Notes: generated by a model from the letters alone, not told the origin. 52,387 nt of DNA from JALZDI01 sp035557095 (GCA_035557095.1 DATMEB010000104.1:1-52387); one strand, 5' to 3'; shown: positions 1 through 8,689, counted from the first letter of the stretch. Numbers and translations are program-made.

Positions 1-1227
1 GCGTCGATCGCCGCGCGCGAGCGCGTCACGCGCCACGACGTCAAGGCGCGCATCGAGGAGTTCGACGCGCTCGCCGGCCACCAGCACGCCCACAAGGGCA
101 TGACCAGCCGCGACCTCACCGAGAACGTCGAGCAGCTGCAGGTGCGCGCCTCGCTCCTGCTCGTCCGCGACCGGGTCGTGGCCTCGCTCGCGCGGCTGGC
201 GCGGCTGGCCACCGAGCACCGGACCCTGGTGATGGCCGGTCGCTCGCACAACGTCGCCGCGCAGGCGACCACGCTCGGCAAGCGGTTCGCGTCCGTCGCC
301 GACGAGATGCTGGTGGCGCTGGAGCGCCTGGAGGACCTGCTGCGCCGCTATCCGCTGCGCGGCATCAAGGGCCCGGTCGGCACGGCGCAGGACCAGCTCG
401 ACCTGCTGGCCGACGCCGACGCGCTGGCCGCGCTCGAGCAGCGGGTCGCGCAGCACCTCGGCTTCGAGCGGGTGCTCACCAGCGTCGGCCAGGTCTACCC
501 GCGCTCGCTGGACTTCGACGTGGTGTCGGCGCTGGTACAGGTGGCGGCCGGCCCGTCGAACCTGGCGACGACCGTGCGGCTGATGGCCGGCAACGAGCTG
601 GTCACCGAGGGGTTCAAGCCGGGCCAGGTCGGCTCCAGCGCGATGCCGCACAAGATGAACACCCGCTCGTGCGAACGCGTCAACGGCCTCGCGGTCGTCC
701 TGCGCGGCTACCTGTCGATGCTGGGCGAGCTGGCCGGCGACCAGTGGAACGAGGGCGACGTGTCGTGCTCGGTCGTACGCCGGGTCGCGTTGCCGGACGC
801 GTTCTTCGCCACCGACGGGCTGTTCCAGACGTTCCTCACCGTGCTCGACGAGTTCGGTGCGTTCCCCGCCGTCGTACAGCGCGAGCTCGACCGCTACCTG
901 CCGTTCCTGGCCACGACCAAGGTCCTGATGGCCGCCGTGCGCCGTGGCGTCGGACGCGAGGGCGCGCACGAGGCGATCAAGGAGCACGCGGTCGCGGTCG
1001 CGCTGCAGATGCGTGAGCAGGGGGCCGACCGCAACGACCTGTTCGACCGGCTGGCCGACGACACGCGGCTGGGACTGTCGCGCGCCGACCTCGACGCGCT
1101 GGTCGCCGAGCCGCTGGCGTTCACCGGTGCCGCGGCCGACCAGGTCGACGAGGTCGTACGCCGGGTGCAGGCCGTCGCCGCTCGCTACCCCGAGGCCGCG
1201 GCGTACGTCCCCCCGGCCATCCTCTGA
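1..1227 (+). CDS. purB: Adenylosuccinate lyase (5' end outside window)
   Basis: Cytosolic lyase acting twice in purine synthesis: it removes fumarate from SAICAR to give AICAR, and from adenylosuccinate to give AMP. The frame is already open at base 1 and codes about 408 residues to a TGA at 1225. Visible hallmarks are HKGMTSRDLTENVEQLQ early on and the fumarase/lyase signature GSSAMPHKMN near residue 213 of the visible part, whose serine lies in the flexible catalytic loop. The missing N-terminus is probably 60 to 70 residues. purC follows 107 bp downstream on the same strand, but with its own ribosome site. Family assignment is secure; PurB of the longer actinobacterial type fits better than argininosuccinate lyase because of the purine neighbours. 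Confidence 0.95.
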   Translation, partial: ASIAARERVTRHDVKARIEEFDALAGHQHAHKGMTSRDLTENVEQLQVRASLLLVRDRVVASLARLARLATEHRTLVMAGRSHNVAAQATTLGKRFASVADEMLVALERLEDLLRRYPLRGIKGPVGTAQDQLDLLADADALAALEQRVAQHLGFERVLTSVGQVYPRSLDFDVVSALVQVAAGPSNLATTVRLMAGNELVTEGFKPGQVGSSAMPHKMNTRSCERVNGLAVVLRGYLSMLGELAGDQWNEGDVSCSVVRRVALPDAFFATDGLFQTFLTVLDEFGAFPAVVQRELDRYLPFLATTKVLMAAVRRGVGREGAHEAIKEHAVAVALQMREQGADRNDLFDRLADDTRLGLSRADLDALVAEPLAFTGAAADQVDEVVRRVQAVAARYPEAAAYVPPAIL

Positions 1228-1334
1228 CCCATGACCGCCTCCTTGGCATCTCGGCGGCTGCCCGTCGAATCCCCCACTGGCGACCCAGGGAGTCGACGAC
1301 TTCCGCGACCGGCCGGTCTGCGAGGATCGCGGCC

Positions 1335-2246
1335 ATGATCCCCGCGGCTCCCGAGGTGCCCGGCGCGACGCACATCCACTCCGGCAAGGTGCGCGACCTC
1401 TACCGCCTCCCCGACACCAGCCTGCTGATGGTGGCCAGCGACCGGATCTCGGCGTACGACTTCATGCTCGAGCCCGGCATCCCCGACAAGGGCGCGATCC
1501 TCACGCAGATGTCGCTGTGGTGGTTCGAGCGGCTCGCCGACATCGTGCCCGGCCACGTGCGCTCCGCGGACCTCCCGGACGGGCTGCCGGCCGATGTCGC
1601 CGCCCGGATCGCCGGGCGGGCGGTGGTCTGCGAACGCCTGGAGATGTACCCCGTCGAGTGCGTCGCGCGCGGCTACCTCGCGGGCTCGGGGCTGGCCGAC
1701 TACCGCGCGACCGGCGCGGTGTGCGGGGTCGAGCTCCCGGGCGGCCTGGAGGACGGGTCGCGGCTGCCGGAGCCGGTCTTCACCCCCGCCACCAAGGCAG
1801 CACTCGGTGACCACGACGAGAACATCAGCTTCGACACGATGGTGGCCACGGTCGGGGCGGACGTGGCGAAGACGCTGCGCGAGCTGACGCTCGCGGTCTA
1901 CACCCGCGCCGAGCAGATCGCTCGCGAGCGCGGGATCATCCTGGCCGACACCAAGCTCGAGTTCGGCGCCCGCCCCGACGGCACCATCGTCCTCGCCGAC
2001 GAGGTGCTGACGCCGGACTCCTCCCGGTTCTGGCCCGCCGAGGAGTGGCAGCCGGGCCGTCCGCAGACGTCCTTCGACAAGCAGTTCGTGCGCGACTGGC
2101 TGACCTCGCCCGCGAGCGGCTGGGACAGGTCCTCCGACCGGCCACCGCCGCGGTTGCCCGACGCGGTCGTGCGGAGCACCCGCGAGCGATACCTGCAGGC
2201 CTACGAGCGCCTGACGGGGCGCACCTTCGCCGCGGACGCCCGCTGA
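1335..2246 (+). CDS. purC: SAICAR synthase (phosphoribosylaminoimidazole-succinocarboxamide synthase)
   Basis: ATP-dependent ligation of aspartate to CAIR, giving SAICAR, the substrate of the PurB encoded just upstream. The protein is 303 residues, the longer SAICAR-synthase form. Visible motifs are the N-terminal HSGKVRDLY nucleotide-binding segment (about residues 16–24), ECVARGYLAGSG, and LADTKLEFG near residue 200. The ATG at 1335 is preceded by GAGGA at 1320–1324, an acceptable spacing. It closes a short purB–purC pair; the next gene, an acyl-CoA ligase, starts 94 bp later with its own ribosome site. Confidence 0.96.
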   Translation: MIPAAPEVPGATHIHSGKVRDLYRLPDTSLLMVASDRISAYDFMLEPGIPDKGAILTQMSLWWFERLADIVPGHVRSADLPDGLPADVAARIAGRAVVCERLEMYPVECVARGYLAGSGLADYRATGAVCGVELPGGLEDGSRLPEPVFTPATKAALGDHDENISFDTMVATVGADVAKTLRELTLAVYTRAEQIARERGIILADTKLEFGARPDGTIVLADEVLTPDSSRFWPAEEWQPGRPQTSFDKQFVRDWLTSPASGWDRSSDRPPPRLPDAVVRSTRERYLQAYERLTGRTFAADAR

Positions 2247-2339
2247 CGGGGCATCGACCGGCGACGCGGTGAGCACTAGGTTGAGCCCTACGCGCCGGTA
2301 GAACCGCGCGAACCAGGAAGGCCCCCAGGAGGTACGACG

Positions 2340-3890
2340 GTGCTCAACCTCGCCACGCTGCTCGAAGACTCCGCCCGCAACCTGCCCGACCGTGACGCGG
2401 TCGTGCTCGGCGACACCCGGTTGCCGTACAAGGCGGTGAACGCCGCCGCGAACCAGGTCGCGAACCTGCTGGTCTCACGTGGCATCCAGCCCGGCGACAA
2501 GGTCGCGCTGACCTGCCCCAACCTGCCGTACTTCCCGATCATCTACTACGGCATCCTCAAGACCGGCGCCGTCGTCGTACCCCTGAACGTCCTCCTCAAG
2601 GGACGCGAGATCGCCTACCACCTCGGCGACTGCGAGGCCAAGGCGTACTTCTGCTTCGAGGGGACAGCAGACCTGCCCATGGGCAAGGACGGCTGGACCG
2701 GGTTCAACGACGCCGACGGGTGCGACGACTTCTTCCTGGTGACCGCCGACCCCGCCGCGCAGTCGCCGATCGAGGGTGCGGAGACCTTCGGCGCGGCCGT
2801 GTCGCAGCAGCCGCCGACGTTCGAGACCCGGACCACCGATCCCGACGACACCGCGGTGATCCTTTACACCAGCGGTACGACGGGCAAGCCCAAGGGCGCG
2901 GAGCTCTCCCACAGCAACATGGTGATGAACGTCCTCACCGGGCACCGGCTTTTCGAGAGCAAGCCCTCGGACCGCGACATCCACCTCGTCACGCTGCCGC
3001 TGTTCCACTCCTTCGGCCAGACGGTGCAGATGAACTCCGGCTTCGCCCTCGGTGCGACCCTGGTGCTGATGCCGCGGTTCGAGCCGGCCGGCGCGTTGCA
3101 GCTGATGGAGAAGGAGAACGTCACGTTCTTCGCCGGTGTACCCACGATGTACTGGGGCCTGCTCGGCGCGCTTGACGACTCGGTCGACGTGGACAAGATC
3201 GCCGGCAACCTGCGGCGGACCGTCGCCGGCGGCTCGTCGCTGCCGGTGGAGATCCTCAAGGACGTCGAGGCGAAGTTCCACGTCAAGCTGCTCGAGGGCT
3301 ACGGCCTGTCGGAGACCTCGCCGGTCGCGACGTTCAACCACCTCGACCGTGAGCCCAGGCCGGGCTCGGTCGGCACCCCGATCTGGGGTGTCGAGGTCAA
3401 GCTGATCGATGCCGAGTGGAAGACGATCGAGGGCACCGACGAGGTCGGCGAGATCGCGATCCGTGGCCACAACATCATGAAGGGCTACTACCGGCGGCCG
3501 GAGGCCACCGCAGAGGTCATGCGCGACGGCTGGTTCCGCAGCGGCGACCTGGCCCGCCGCGACGAGGACGGCTACTACTACATCGTCGACCGGGCCAAGG
3601 ACATGATCATCCGCGGCGGGTTCAACGTGTACCCGCGCGAGGTCGAGGAAGTCCTGATGACGCACGAGGCGGTCTCGCTGGCCGCCGTGGTCGGGGTTCC
3701 ACACGAGAGCCACGGCGAGGAGGTCAAGGCGTTCGTGATCCGGCAGGAGGGTGCCGAGATCAGCGAGGACGACCTGGTCGCGTGGGCCAAGGAGGAGATG
3801 GCGGGGTACAAGTACCCCCGCATCATCGAGTTCCGCGACGAGCTGCCGATGACGGCCACCGGCAAGATCCTCAAGCGCGAGCTCGCATAG
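2340..3890 (+). CDS. Long-chain fatty acid–CoA ligase (AMP-forming)
   Basis: Activates a carboxylic acid, probably a fatty acid, to acyl-AMP and then acyl-CoA. The 516-residue protein has the whole ANL-superfamily pattern: P-loop-like ILYTSGTTGKPKGAELSHSN at about residues 174–193, LEGYGLSETSP near 318, GWFRSGDLARRDEDGYYYIV near 396, DMIIRGGFNVYPREVEEVL near 421, and the C-terminal catalytic lysine in TATGKILKREL. The GTG start at 2340 has a strong AGGAGGT site at 2328–2334. It sits between purine genes and a TetR gene; no pathway partner is adjacent, so chain length and role are open. A strong hairpin follows the stop. Confidence 0.9.
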   Translation: MLNLATLLEDSARNLPDRDAVVLGDTRLPYKAVNAAANQVANLLVSRGIQPGDKVALTCPNLPYFPIIYYGILKTGAVVVPLNVLLKGREIAYHLGDCEAKAYFCFEGTADLPMGKDGWTGFNDADGCDDFFLVTADPAAQSPIEGAETFGAAVSQQPPTFETRTTDPDDTAVILYTSGTTGKPKGAELSHSNMVMNVLTGHRLFESKPSDRDIHLVTLPLFHSFGQTVQMNSGFALGATLVLMPRFEPAGALQLMEKENVTFFAGVPTMYWGLLGALDDSVDVDKIAGNLRRTVAGGSSLPVEILKDVEAKFHVKLLEGYGLSETSPVATFNHLDREPRPGSVGTPIWGVEVKLIDAEWKTIEGTDEVGEIAIRGHNIMKGYYRRPEATAEVMRDGWFRSGDLARRDEDGYYYIVDRAKDMIIRGGFNVYPREVEEVLMTHEAVSLAAVVGVPHESHGEEVKAFVIRQEGAEISEDDLVAWAKEEMAGYKYPRIIEFRDELPMTATGKILKRELA

Positions 3891-3891
3891 G

Positions 3892-3926
3892 ACGACTCCC
3901 GTGTCGGCTCGCGGCACGGGAGTCGT
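3892..3926. terminator. Perfect 12-bp stem-loop after acyl-CoA ligase
   Basis: ACGACTCCCGTG (3892–3903) pairs perfectly with CACGGGAGTCGT (3915–3926) around an 11-nt loop, starting one base after the ligase stop codon. There is no U-tract, as is common in high-GC actinobacteria. Most likely the ligase terminator. Confidence 0.7.
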
Positions 3927-3945
3927 AAGCCCGATGACGCGGTGG

Positions 3946-3974
3946 GGCCCTGGAACTCCCTCCGCTCCAGGGCC
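3946..3974. terminator. Second 9-bp stem-loop in the same gap
   Basis: GGCCCTGGA (3946–3954) pairs with TCCAGGGCC (3966–3974). It lies 20 bp beyond the first hairpin, between convergent genes. The remaining 3975–4142 holds only weaker dyads, for example GCCCAG (4085–4090) with CTGGGC (4130–4135), which could serve the TetR gene on the minus strand. No gene is visible there. Confidence 0.45.
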
Positions 3975-4142
3975 TCACCTCGTACCGCCGGCCGAACCGC
4001 TGCCACGGCGCTGCGCCGGCCGGGCGTTAGGTGTTCGTGCGTGGCACCCCGAACGGATTGCGCCCGTTGGCAAAACCTTCCGTGGCCCAGCCTGCGCTGA
4101 CTGACTCTACTCGCGGACGCGCTGGCGCACTGGGCTGTGAGA

Positions 4143-4739
4143 TTACGCCTCGAGCATGGCACGCACGCCGGCGGCGTACCCGTCCGGTGTGACCTCACCG
4201 AGCAGCAGCCGCTGCAGAATGAAACCCGGGATGAGCCCGAGCAGCACGCGGCCCACCTGTTGGGGGTCGGCGTCGGGCCTGAGCCCGCCCGCGGCCTGGT
4301 GGCGCCGGGCCACCTCGACCCAGTGGTCGCGCAGGCCGGCGATCCGCGGCTGGATCATGTCGTGGATCTCGCCGCCGCGCACGGCCTCCCCCCACGCCTG
4401 GACCGCGATCAGCGTCAGGTCGCCGTCGCCCTGGCCGGCGACGTCGAGCAGCCGGTCGAGCACCGCCTGGAGGACGTCGGCCGGGTGCGGAGCCCGGCCG
4501 TCGGCGAGCAGGTCGTGGAACACCTGGTCGACGGTGCCGACCGACCGGTCGGCGATCGCGGTCAGGATCTGGTCCTTGCTGCGGAAGTAGCCGTAGACCG
4601 CTCCGGCCGAGAGTCCCGACTCGGCGATGACGTCGGCCATCGTCGTCTTGTGGAAGCCCTCCCGGGCCACGCACCGCCAGGTGGCTCGCAGGATCTGCTC
4701 GCGGCGGGCGGTGCGGTGTTCCTCGGTGACCCTGGGCAT
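4143..4739 (-). CDS. TetR-family transcriptional repressor
   Basis: A 198-residue one-component regulator. The N-terminal 50 residues form the TetR DNA-binding domain: EHRTARREQILRATWRCVAR, then the helix-turn-helix around TTMADVIAESGLSAGAVYGYFRSKDQIL. The rest is a helical ligand-binding domain with no obvious specificity. I start at ATG 4739 rather than the upstream ATG at 4823, because the longer version would run through the divergent promoter and both operator dyads and the TetR domain normally starts close to the N-terminus. A TAATGT box at 4747–4752 lies 7 nt upstream of the ATG, so the message may be leaderless. The gene diverges from the membrane protein at 4841, its likely target. 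Confidence 0.92.
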   Translation of the reverse strand: MPRVTEEHRTARREQILRATWRCVAREGFHKTTMADVIAESGLSAGAVYGYFRSKDQILTAIADRSVGTVDQVFHDLLADGRAPHPADVLQAVLDRLLDVAGQGDGDLTLIAVQAWGEAVRGGEIHDMIQPRIAGLRDHWVEVARRHQAAGGLRPDADPQQVGRVLLGLIPGFILQRLLLGEVTPDGYAAGVRAMLEA

Positions 4740-4746
4740 GCCCTCG

Positions 4747-4828
4747 ACATTAAAACGAACATTCGTTCTTGACAATCCGAGCGGTTCTCCCGCACGCTTG
4801 GATTCAGAAAACAGAACGATCATTCGTT
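4747..4828. promoter_or_regulatory. Divergent promoter region with two TetR operator dyads
   Basis: Two nearly identical dyads follow AACGAnCATTCGTT: 4754–4767 (AACGAACATTCGTT) and 4815–4828 (AACGATCATTCGTT), 61 bp apart, close to six helical turns. The first sits directly upstream of the TetR -10-like TAATGT (minus strand) and abuts a TTGACA -35-like box on the plus strand (4769–4774). The second lies 2 bp before the AGGAGG ribosome site of the membrane-protein gene. A weak CACGCT at 4793–4798 could be the plus-strand -10. Inference: TetR represses both itself and the membrane protein. Confidence 0.75.
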
Positions 4829-4840
4829 TTAGGAGGAGCC

Positions 4841-5857
4841 ATGGTCACCGAGCACGCCGCCGCCACGTCGCGCTCCCGGGGGTCCTGGCGGCCAGTGGCC
4901 GGAGCCGTCCTCGGTCTCACGGTCCTGCTGTCGGTGCTGCTCACCGCCTTCGCCTGGCCCGCGGCCAACTCCGAGCCGCGAGATGTCGCCCTGGCGGTCG
5001 CCGCGCCCGCACCGGTGGCCGCGCAGGTCGAGCAGGGCCTGGCCGCCGGCGCGGGCAGCGAGGCATTCGGGGTCACCCGCGTCGCAGACCGGGCCGCAGC
5101 CGTCGCCGCGATCGAGGACCGCGAGGTGTACGGCGCGCTCGTACTCGGCCCCAACGGGGCAGAGATGCTGACGGCGTCGGCGGCGAGCCCCGTGGTCGCG
5201 CAGCTGCTCGGCCAGGTCGCCGCTCGGCTGCCGGTCGACCCGGCGGCCGGTTCTCCCACGGTCACCGACGTGGCGCCGCTGCCCGCGGACGACCCGCGCG
5301 GCGCGGGCCTGGCAGCCGGGTCGCTACCGCTGGTGCTCGGCGGTATCGCCGCCGCAGCGGTGCTGACCTTCCGGGTGCAGGGGACCGGACGGCGCCTGGC
5401 CGGCGCGCTCGGCTTCGCCGCGGCGGGCGGCCTCGCGATGACAGCGATCCTGCAGTTCTGGCTCGGCTCGCTGGACGGCAGCTACTGGCTCAACTCGGCC
5501 GTGGTGGCCCTGGCGGTCGGCGCGACCGCCACCGTCGTCCTGGCGCTGGAACGGCTGTTCGGCTTCGCCGGGCTGGGTCTGGGCGCGGCCGTGATGTTGC
5601 TGCTCGGCAACCCGCTGTCGGGGATCGCCAGTGCCCCGGAGCTGCTGCCGGCGGGCTGGGGGGCCTTCGGTCAGCTGCTGCCGCCGGGAGCGGCCGGCAC
5701 GGCGCTGCGCTCGTTCGCCTTCTTCGACGGGGCGGGCGCGGGGCCGGCGCTGCTGGTACTCGGCTGCTGGCTGGTGGCCGGGCTGGCCCTGTTCGCGGTG
5801 CCAGTACGCCGGCGTAGCCGCGTGCAGCTGCCCGACGCCGAGCCGGTGGCCGTCTGA
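4841..5857 (+). CDS. Membrane protein, YhgE/Pip or DUF3533-like (ABC-2 permease-like), TetR-controlled
   Basis: A 338-residue membrane protein. One transmembrane helix (about residues 19–42) is followed by a soluble, probably extracellular Ala/Val-rich domain to about residue 155, then five to six membrane segments, the first at about 165–185. This layout recalls the DUF3533 and YhgE/Pip families, which resemble ABC-2 permeases without an ATPase; no ATPase gene is adjacent. The ATG at 4841 has AGGAGG at 4831–4836. The shared regulatory region with a TetR repressor suggests an inducible export or stress function. The substrate cannot be read from sequence. Confidence 0.75.
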   Translation: MVTEHAAATSRSRGSWRPVAGAVLGLTVLLSVLLTAFAWPAANSEPRDVALAVAAPAPVAAQVEQGLAAGAGSEAFGVTRVADRAAAVAAIEDREVYGALVLGPNGAEMLTASAASPVVAQLLGQVAARLPVDPAAGSPTVTDVAPLPADDPRGAGLAAGSLPLVLGGIAAAAVLTFRVQGTGRRLAGALGFAAAGGLAMTAILQFWLGSLDGSYWLNSAVVALAVGATATVVLALERLFGFAGLGLGAAVMLLLGNPLSGIASAPELLPAGWGAFGQLLPPGAAGTALRSFAFFDGAGAGPALLVLGCWLVAGLALFAVPVRRRSRVQLPDAEPVAV

Positions 5858-5901
5858 GCCTTCCCGTTCGTTCAAGCCCGGTGGTCCAGGCGGCGGGCAC
5901 G

Positions 5902-6303
5902 ATGAACGGCATGCAGACCACACAGAGACTGACCGCAATCACGCCGAGGCTCGTCGTCGACGACGCAGCAGCGGCGATCGACTTCTACACCAGCGCGCTC
6001 GGCGCGGTCGAGCAGGAACGTCACGAGCACGACGGCAGGATCGTGCACGCGCTGCTGCTCTTCGACGGGAACCCGGTCGCGCTGAAGGACCGTGACGATG
6101 TGGATCCGTCCCCGCGCTCGCTCGGCGGCAACGCCGTGATCCTGTCGGTCGACGTCACGGACGCCGATGCCGTGGCTGCCCGCATGACTGACGCGGGCGC
6201 ACGGGTGGTGTTCGCCGTCGACGACCACGGCTACGGTTACCGCGACGGCCGGCTCGAGGACCCGTTCGGCCATCTGTGGCTGGTCTCGCAGAAGCTGGAG
6301 TAG
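5902..6303 (+). CDS. VOC-family (glyoxalase/PhnB-like) protein
   Basis: About 133 residues with the vicinal-oxygen-chelate pattern: PRLVVDDAAAAIDFYTSALGA at the N-terminus and RLEDPFGHLWLVSQ at the C-terminus, typical of PhnB-type glyoxalase/bleomycin-resistance relatives. The family includes metal-dependent isomerases, dioxygenases and antibiotic-binding proteins, and nothing here fixes the substrate. Start choice is uncertain: ATG 5902, ATG 5911 and GTG 5881 are all in frame and none has a strong ribosome site. A second VOC gene follows 63 bp downstream, but the two proteins are not close copies. Confidence 0.8.
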   Translation: MNGMQTTQRLTAITPRLVVDDAAAAIDFYTSALGAVEQERHEHDGRIVHALLLFDGNPVALKDRDDVDPSPRSLGGNAVILSVDVTDADAVAARMTDAGARVVFAVDDHGYGYRDGRLEDPFGHLWLVSQKLE

Positions 6304-6366
6304 ACATAGGAGTCGGTGAGCGGCCGACCGACCTGGAGCACGGAGCACACACGCGCGGAGGCGGCG

Positions 6367-6750
6367 ATGCTGGACCACCTGGCACTGCAGGCAAGGGATG
6401 TGGCGGCGGCCGCGGACTTCTACGTGCGGTTGTTCGGCCCGCTGGGGATGCGCGAGATCATGCGCTACCCGCGCGGTGACGACGTCGTCGTCGGCCTGGG
6501 TGGACCGGACGGCTTCCCGCGCTTCTGGCTCGGGCCGGTCACCGGAACCGGGGCGCGCGAGGTGCACGTGGCGTTCACGGCTCGGTCCCGAGCGGTCGTC
6601 GACGAGGTGCACGAGAGCGCGGTCGCGCTCGGCGCCGAGGTCCTGCACGCGCCGCGGGTGTGGCCGGAGTACCACGACGACTACTACGGCGTGTTCGTGC
6701 GCGACCTCGACGGCAACAACGTCGAGGCCGTCTGCCACCAACCGGGCTGA
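6367..6750 (+). CDS. VOC-family (glyoxalase-like) protein
   Basis: A 127-residue single-domain VOC protein. MLDHLALQARDVAAAADFY opens the first beta-alpha-beta module and YGVFVRDLDGNNVEAVCH closes the second, the usual form for small glyoxalase-like enzymes. The ATG at 6367 is preceded by GGAGG at 6358–6362. It lies between another VOC gene and purS and probably has no part in purine synthesis. Substrate unknown. Confidence 0.82.
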   Translation: MLDHLALQARDVAAAADFYVRLFGPLGMREIMRYPRGDDVVVGLGGPDGFPRFWLGPVTGTGAREVHVAFTARSRAVVDEVHESAVALGAEVLHAPRVWPEYHDDYYGVFVRDLDGNNVEAVCHQPG

Positions 6751-6782
6751 GCACTGGTCCGGCCCGTCGCCGGCAGGGGCAC

Positions 6783-6788
6783 TAGACT
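6783..6788 (+). promoter_or_regulatory. Candidate -10 box for purSQ
   Basis: TAGACT fits the actinobacterial TAnnnT -10 pattern and lies 40 bp before the purS GTG, within a short gap after the VOC gene. No good -35 is visible at normal spacing, so this is only a candidate. Confidence 0.45.
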
Positions 6789-6828
6789 GGCCGCGCCTCC
6801 CCGACGTACTCATCCCTAGGAGTCCCGC

Positions 6829-7089
6829 GTGGCCCGCGTCGTCGTCGACGTCATGCTCAAACCCGAGATCCTCGACCCGCAGGGCAAGGCCGTCCACGGA
6901 GCGCTCGACCGTCTCGGCATCCCGGGCATCGCCGACGTCCGCCAGGGCAAGCGGTTCGAGATCGAGCTCGAGGGCGCGCTCACCGACGACCGGATGTCGC
7001 AGGTGCACAGCGTCGCGGAGTCGCTGCTGTCCAACCCGGTGATCGAGGACTACACCGTGCACGTCGACGAGAGCAGGACCGACCGGTGA
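6829..7089 (+). CDS. purS: FGAM synthase subunit PurS
   Basis: Small structural subunit (86 residues) that bridges PurL and PurQ in the three-part formylglycinamidine synthase found in Gram-positives and archaea. It starts VVVDVMLKPEILDPQGKAVH, the typical PurS N-terminus, and has DVRQGKRFEIELEG in the middle. The GTG start at 6829 has TAGGAG 7–12 nt upstream. Its stop overlaps the purQ start by 4 nt (GTGA), so the two are translationally coupled. Confidence 0.96.
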   Translation: MARVVVDVMLKPEILDPQGKAVHGALDRLGIPGIADVRQGKRFEIELEGALTDDRMSQVHSVAESLLSNPVIEDYTVHVDESRTDR

Positions 7090-7757
7090 GGGTCGGCGTC
7101 GTCACCTTCCCCGGTTCGCTCGACGACCGCGACGCGGCGCGGGCGGTCGAGGTCGCCGGTGGCGAGGCGGTGCGGCTGTGGCACGGCGACCACGACCTGC
7201 ACGGCGTCGACGCGGTGGTGCTCCCCGGCGGGTTCTCCTACGGCGACTACCTGCGCTGCGGTGCGATCGCGAAGTTCGCGCCGGTGATGTCCGAGCTGGT
7301 CGACGCGGCGCACGGCGGCCTGCCCGTGCTCGGCATCTGCAACGGCTTCCAGATCCTGTGCGAGGCGCATCTGCTGCCCGGTGCGCTGATCCGCAACGAC
7401 CACCGCAGGTTCGTCTGCGTCGACCAGCGGCTGCGGATCGAGAGCAACCGCACCGCATGGACCTCGGCGTACGACGAGGGCGCCGAGGTCACGATCGTGC
7501 TGAAGAACGGCGAGGGCGGCTACGTCGCCGACGAGCAGACGCTCGACCGGCTCGAGGGCGACGGCCGGGTCGTGGCGCGGTACCTCGAGCGCAACCCCAA
7601 CGGGTCGCTGCGCGACATCGCCGGGATCGCCAACGAGCGCGGCAACGTCGTCGGCCTGATGCCGCACCCCGAGCACGCCGTCGAGGCGCTGACCGGACCC
7701 GGCGACGACGGGCTCGGGTTCTTCGCCTCGGTGCTGAGGTCGACGCTCGCGGTCTGA
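7086..7757 (+). CDS. purQ: FGAM synthase glutaminase subunit PurQ
   Basis: Class I glutamine amidotransferase of 223 residues that hydrolyses glutamine and channels ammonia to PurL. The nucleophile cysteine is in VLGICNGFQIL (about residue 82), and the His-Glu pair is in LMPHPEHAVEALTG near residues 192–194. GGFSYGDYLRCGA is the family oxyanion-region motif. It starts at GTG 7086 inside the end of purS. PurL, its catalytic partner, lies 989 bp downstream, separated by an opposite-strand transporter gene, so PurQ and PurL are made from different transcripts. Confidence 0.97.
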   Translation: MRVGVVTFPGSLDDRDAARAVEVAGGEAVRLWHGDHDLHGVDAVVLPGGFSYGDYLRCGAIAKFAPVMSELVDAAHGGLPVLGICNGFQILCEAHLLPGALIRNDHRRFVCVDQRLRIESNRTAWTSAYDEGAEVTIVLKNGEGGYVADEQTLDRLEGDGRVVARYLERNPNGSLRDIAGIANERGNVVGLMPHPEHAVEALTGPGDDGLGFFASVLRSTLAV

Positions 7758-7782
7758 GCGCCGGCAGCAGCACGCTGCGACG

Positions 7783-8631
7783 TCAGCCCAGCGCCACCAG
7801 CGTCACCGCCAGGCCGGCGAGCGCAAGGCCGAACGCCTGGCCGCGATGGATGTGCTCGCGCAGCACCAGCACCGCGAGCAGCACGGTGAACGCGGGGTAC
7901 AGCGACGACAGCACGGCCGCGATCGACAGCAGCCCCGCCTGGGTGCTGAGCTGGAAAAGCACGGTCGCCCCGGCGCCCAGCGCGCCGACGCCGATCGCCG
8001 AGAACGCATGCCGGTCGCGCGGCAGCCACGGATGCCGTAGCGCCATCGCCAGCACGATGATCACCGGTGTCGCCAGCGTCAGGCCGACACCCAGCGGGAC
8101 CAGGCCGGCGCCCTCGGGCACCTGCCCCAGCGCGGCGAACAGCAGACCGAACCCGAACCCGGCCAGGATGCCGTCGAGCACACCCGTGTTGCCCCGGCTG
8201 ACCGGCTCGCCGGTGAGCCCCTCGTCTTCCTCGCCTGCCGACACCAGCCAGATCGCGGGCAGCGCGCAGGCGATCCCGAGCCAGGCCAGCAGCTGCGGCC
8301 GCTCGCCGCCCACAAGCCCGACCAGCACAGGGAGCACTGCCGAGCCCACCGCCGAAAGCGGCGCGACCACGCTCATCCGCCCGGTCGAGAACCCGCGGTA
8401 GAGGAACACCGTGCCCAGGCCGGAGCCCACACCGGACAGGGCGCCCCACAGCAGCGCCGTGGTGCTTGGGTCGCCGGGCAGGAACAGGGCGGGCACCAGC
8501 ACGAACACCGCGCCGCTGACCTGCGCCATCACCGCGACCGGCCACACCTGGGAACGCCGCGACAGCAGCCCCCCGAAGAAGTCCGAGAGACCGTAGGCGA
8601 CAGCAGACGCCAGCGCGAGCAGCACGGTCAT
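7783..8631 (-). CDS. EamA/DMT-family transporter
   Basis: A 282-residue integral membrane protein with about ten hydrophobic segments in two five-helix halves, the drug/metabolite transporter layout (EamA repeats). It begins MTVLLALASAVAYGLSDFFGG and ends in a hydrophobic segment, LALAGLAVTLVALG. The ATG at 8631 has no clear ribosome site. TAGGGT (8638–8643) lies 6 nt upstream, so transcription may begin at the start codon. It is wedged in reverse orientation between purQ and purL. Substrate unknown; metabolite or drug export is typical of the family. Confidence 0.85.
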   Translation of the reverse strand: MTVLLALASAVAYGLSDFFGGLLSRRSQVWPVAVMAQVSGAVFVLVPALFLPGDPSTTALLWGALSGVGSGLGTVFLYRGFSTGRMSVVAPLSAVGSAVLPVLVGLVGGERPQLLAWLGIACALPAIWLVSAGEEDEGLTGEPVSRGNTGVLDGILAGFGFGLLFAALGQVPEGAGLVPLGVGLTLATPVIIVLAMALRHPWLPRDRHAFSAIGVGALGAGATVLFQLSTQAGLLSIAAVLSSLYPAFTVLLAVLVLREHIHRGQAFGLALAGLAVTLVALG

Positions 8632-8689
8632 GAGGCGACCCTACGGTCGACCGGGGACCGCCGGGACCCCGGACGCGCGCACGCGCGGG

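Noticed and set aside
2475..3917. Long open frame antisense to the acyl-CoA ligase
   Set aside because: It is an Arg/His/Asp-rich frame with no ribosome site, while the plus strand carries all ligase motifs. High GC gives many such frames.
4769..4840. Longer start for the TetR-controlled membrane protein
   Set aside because: It would place the promoter and both operators inside the coding sequence. ATG 4841 has an ideal ribosome site.
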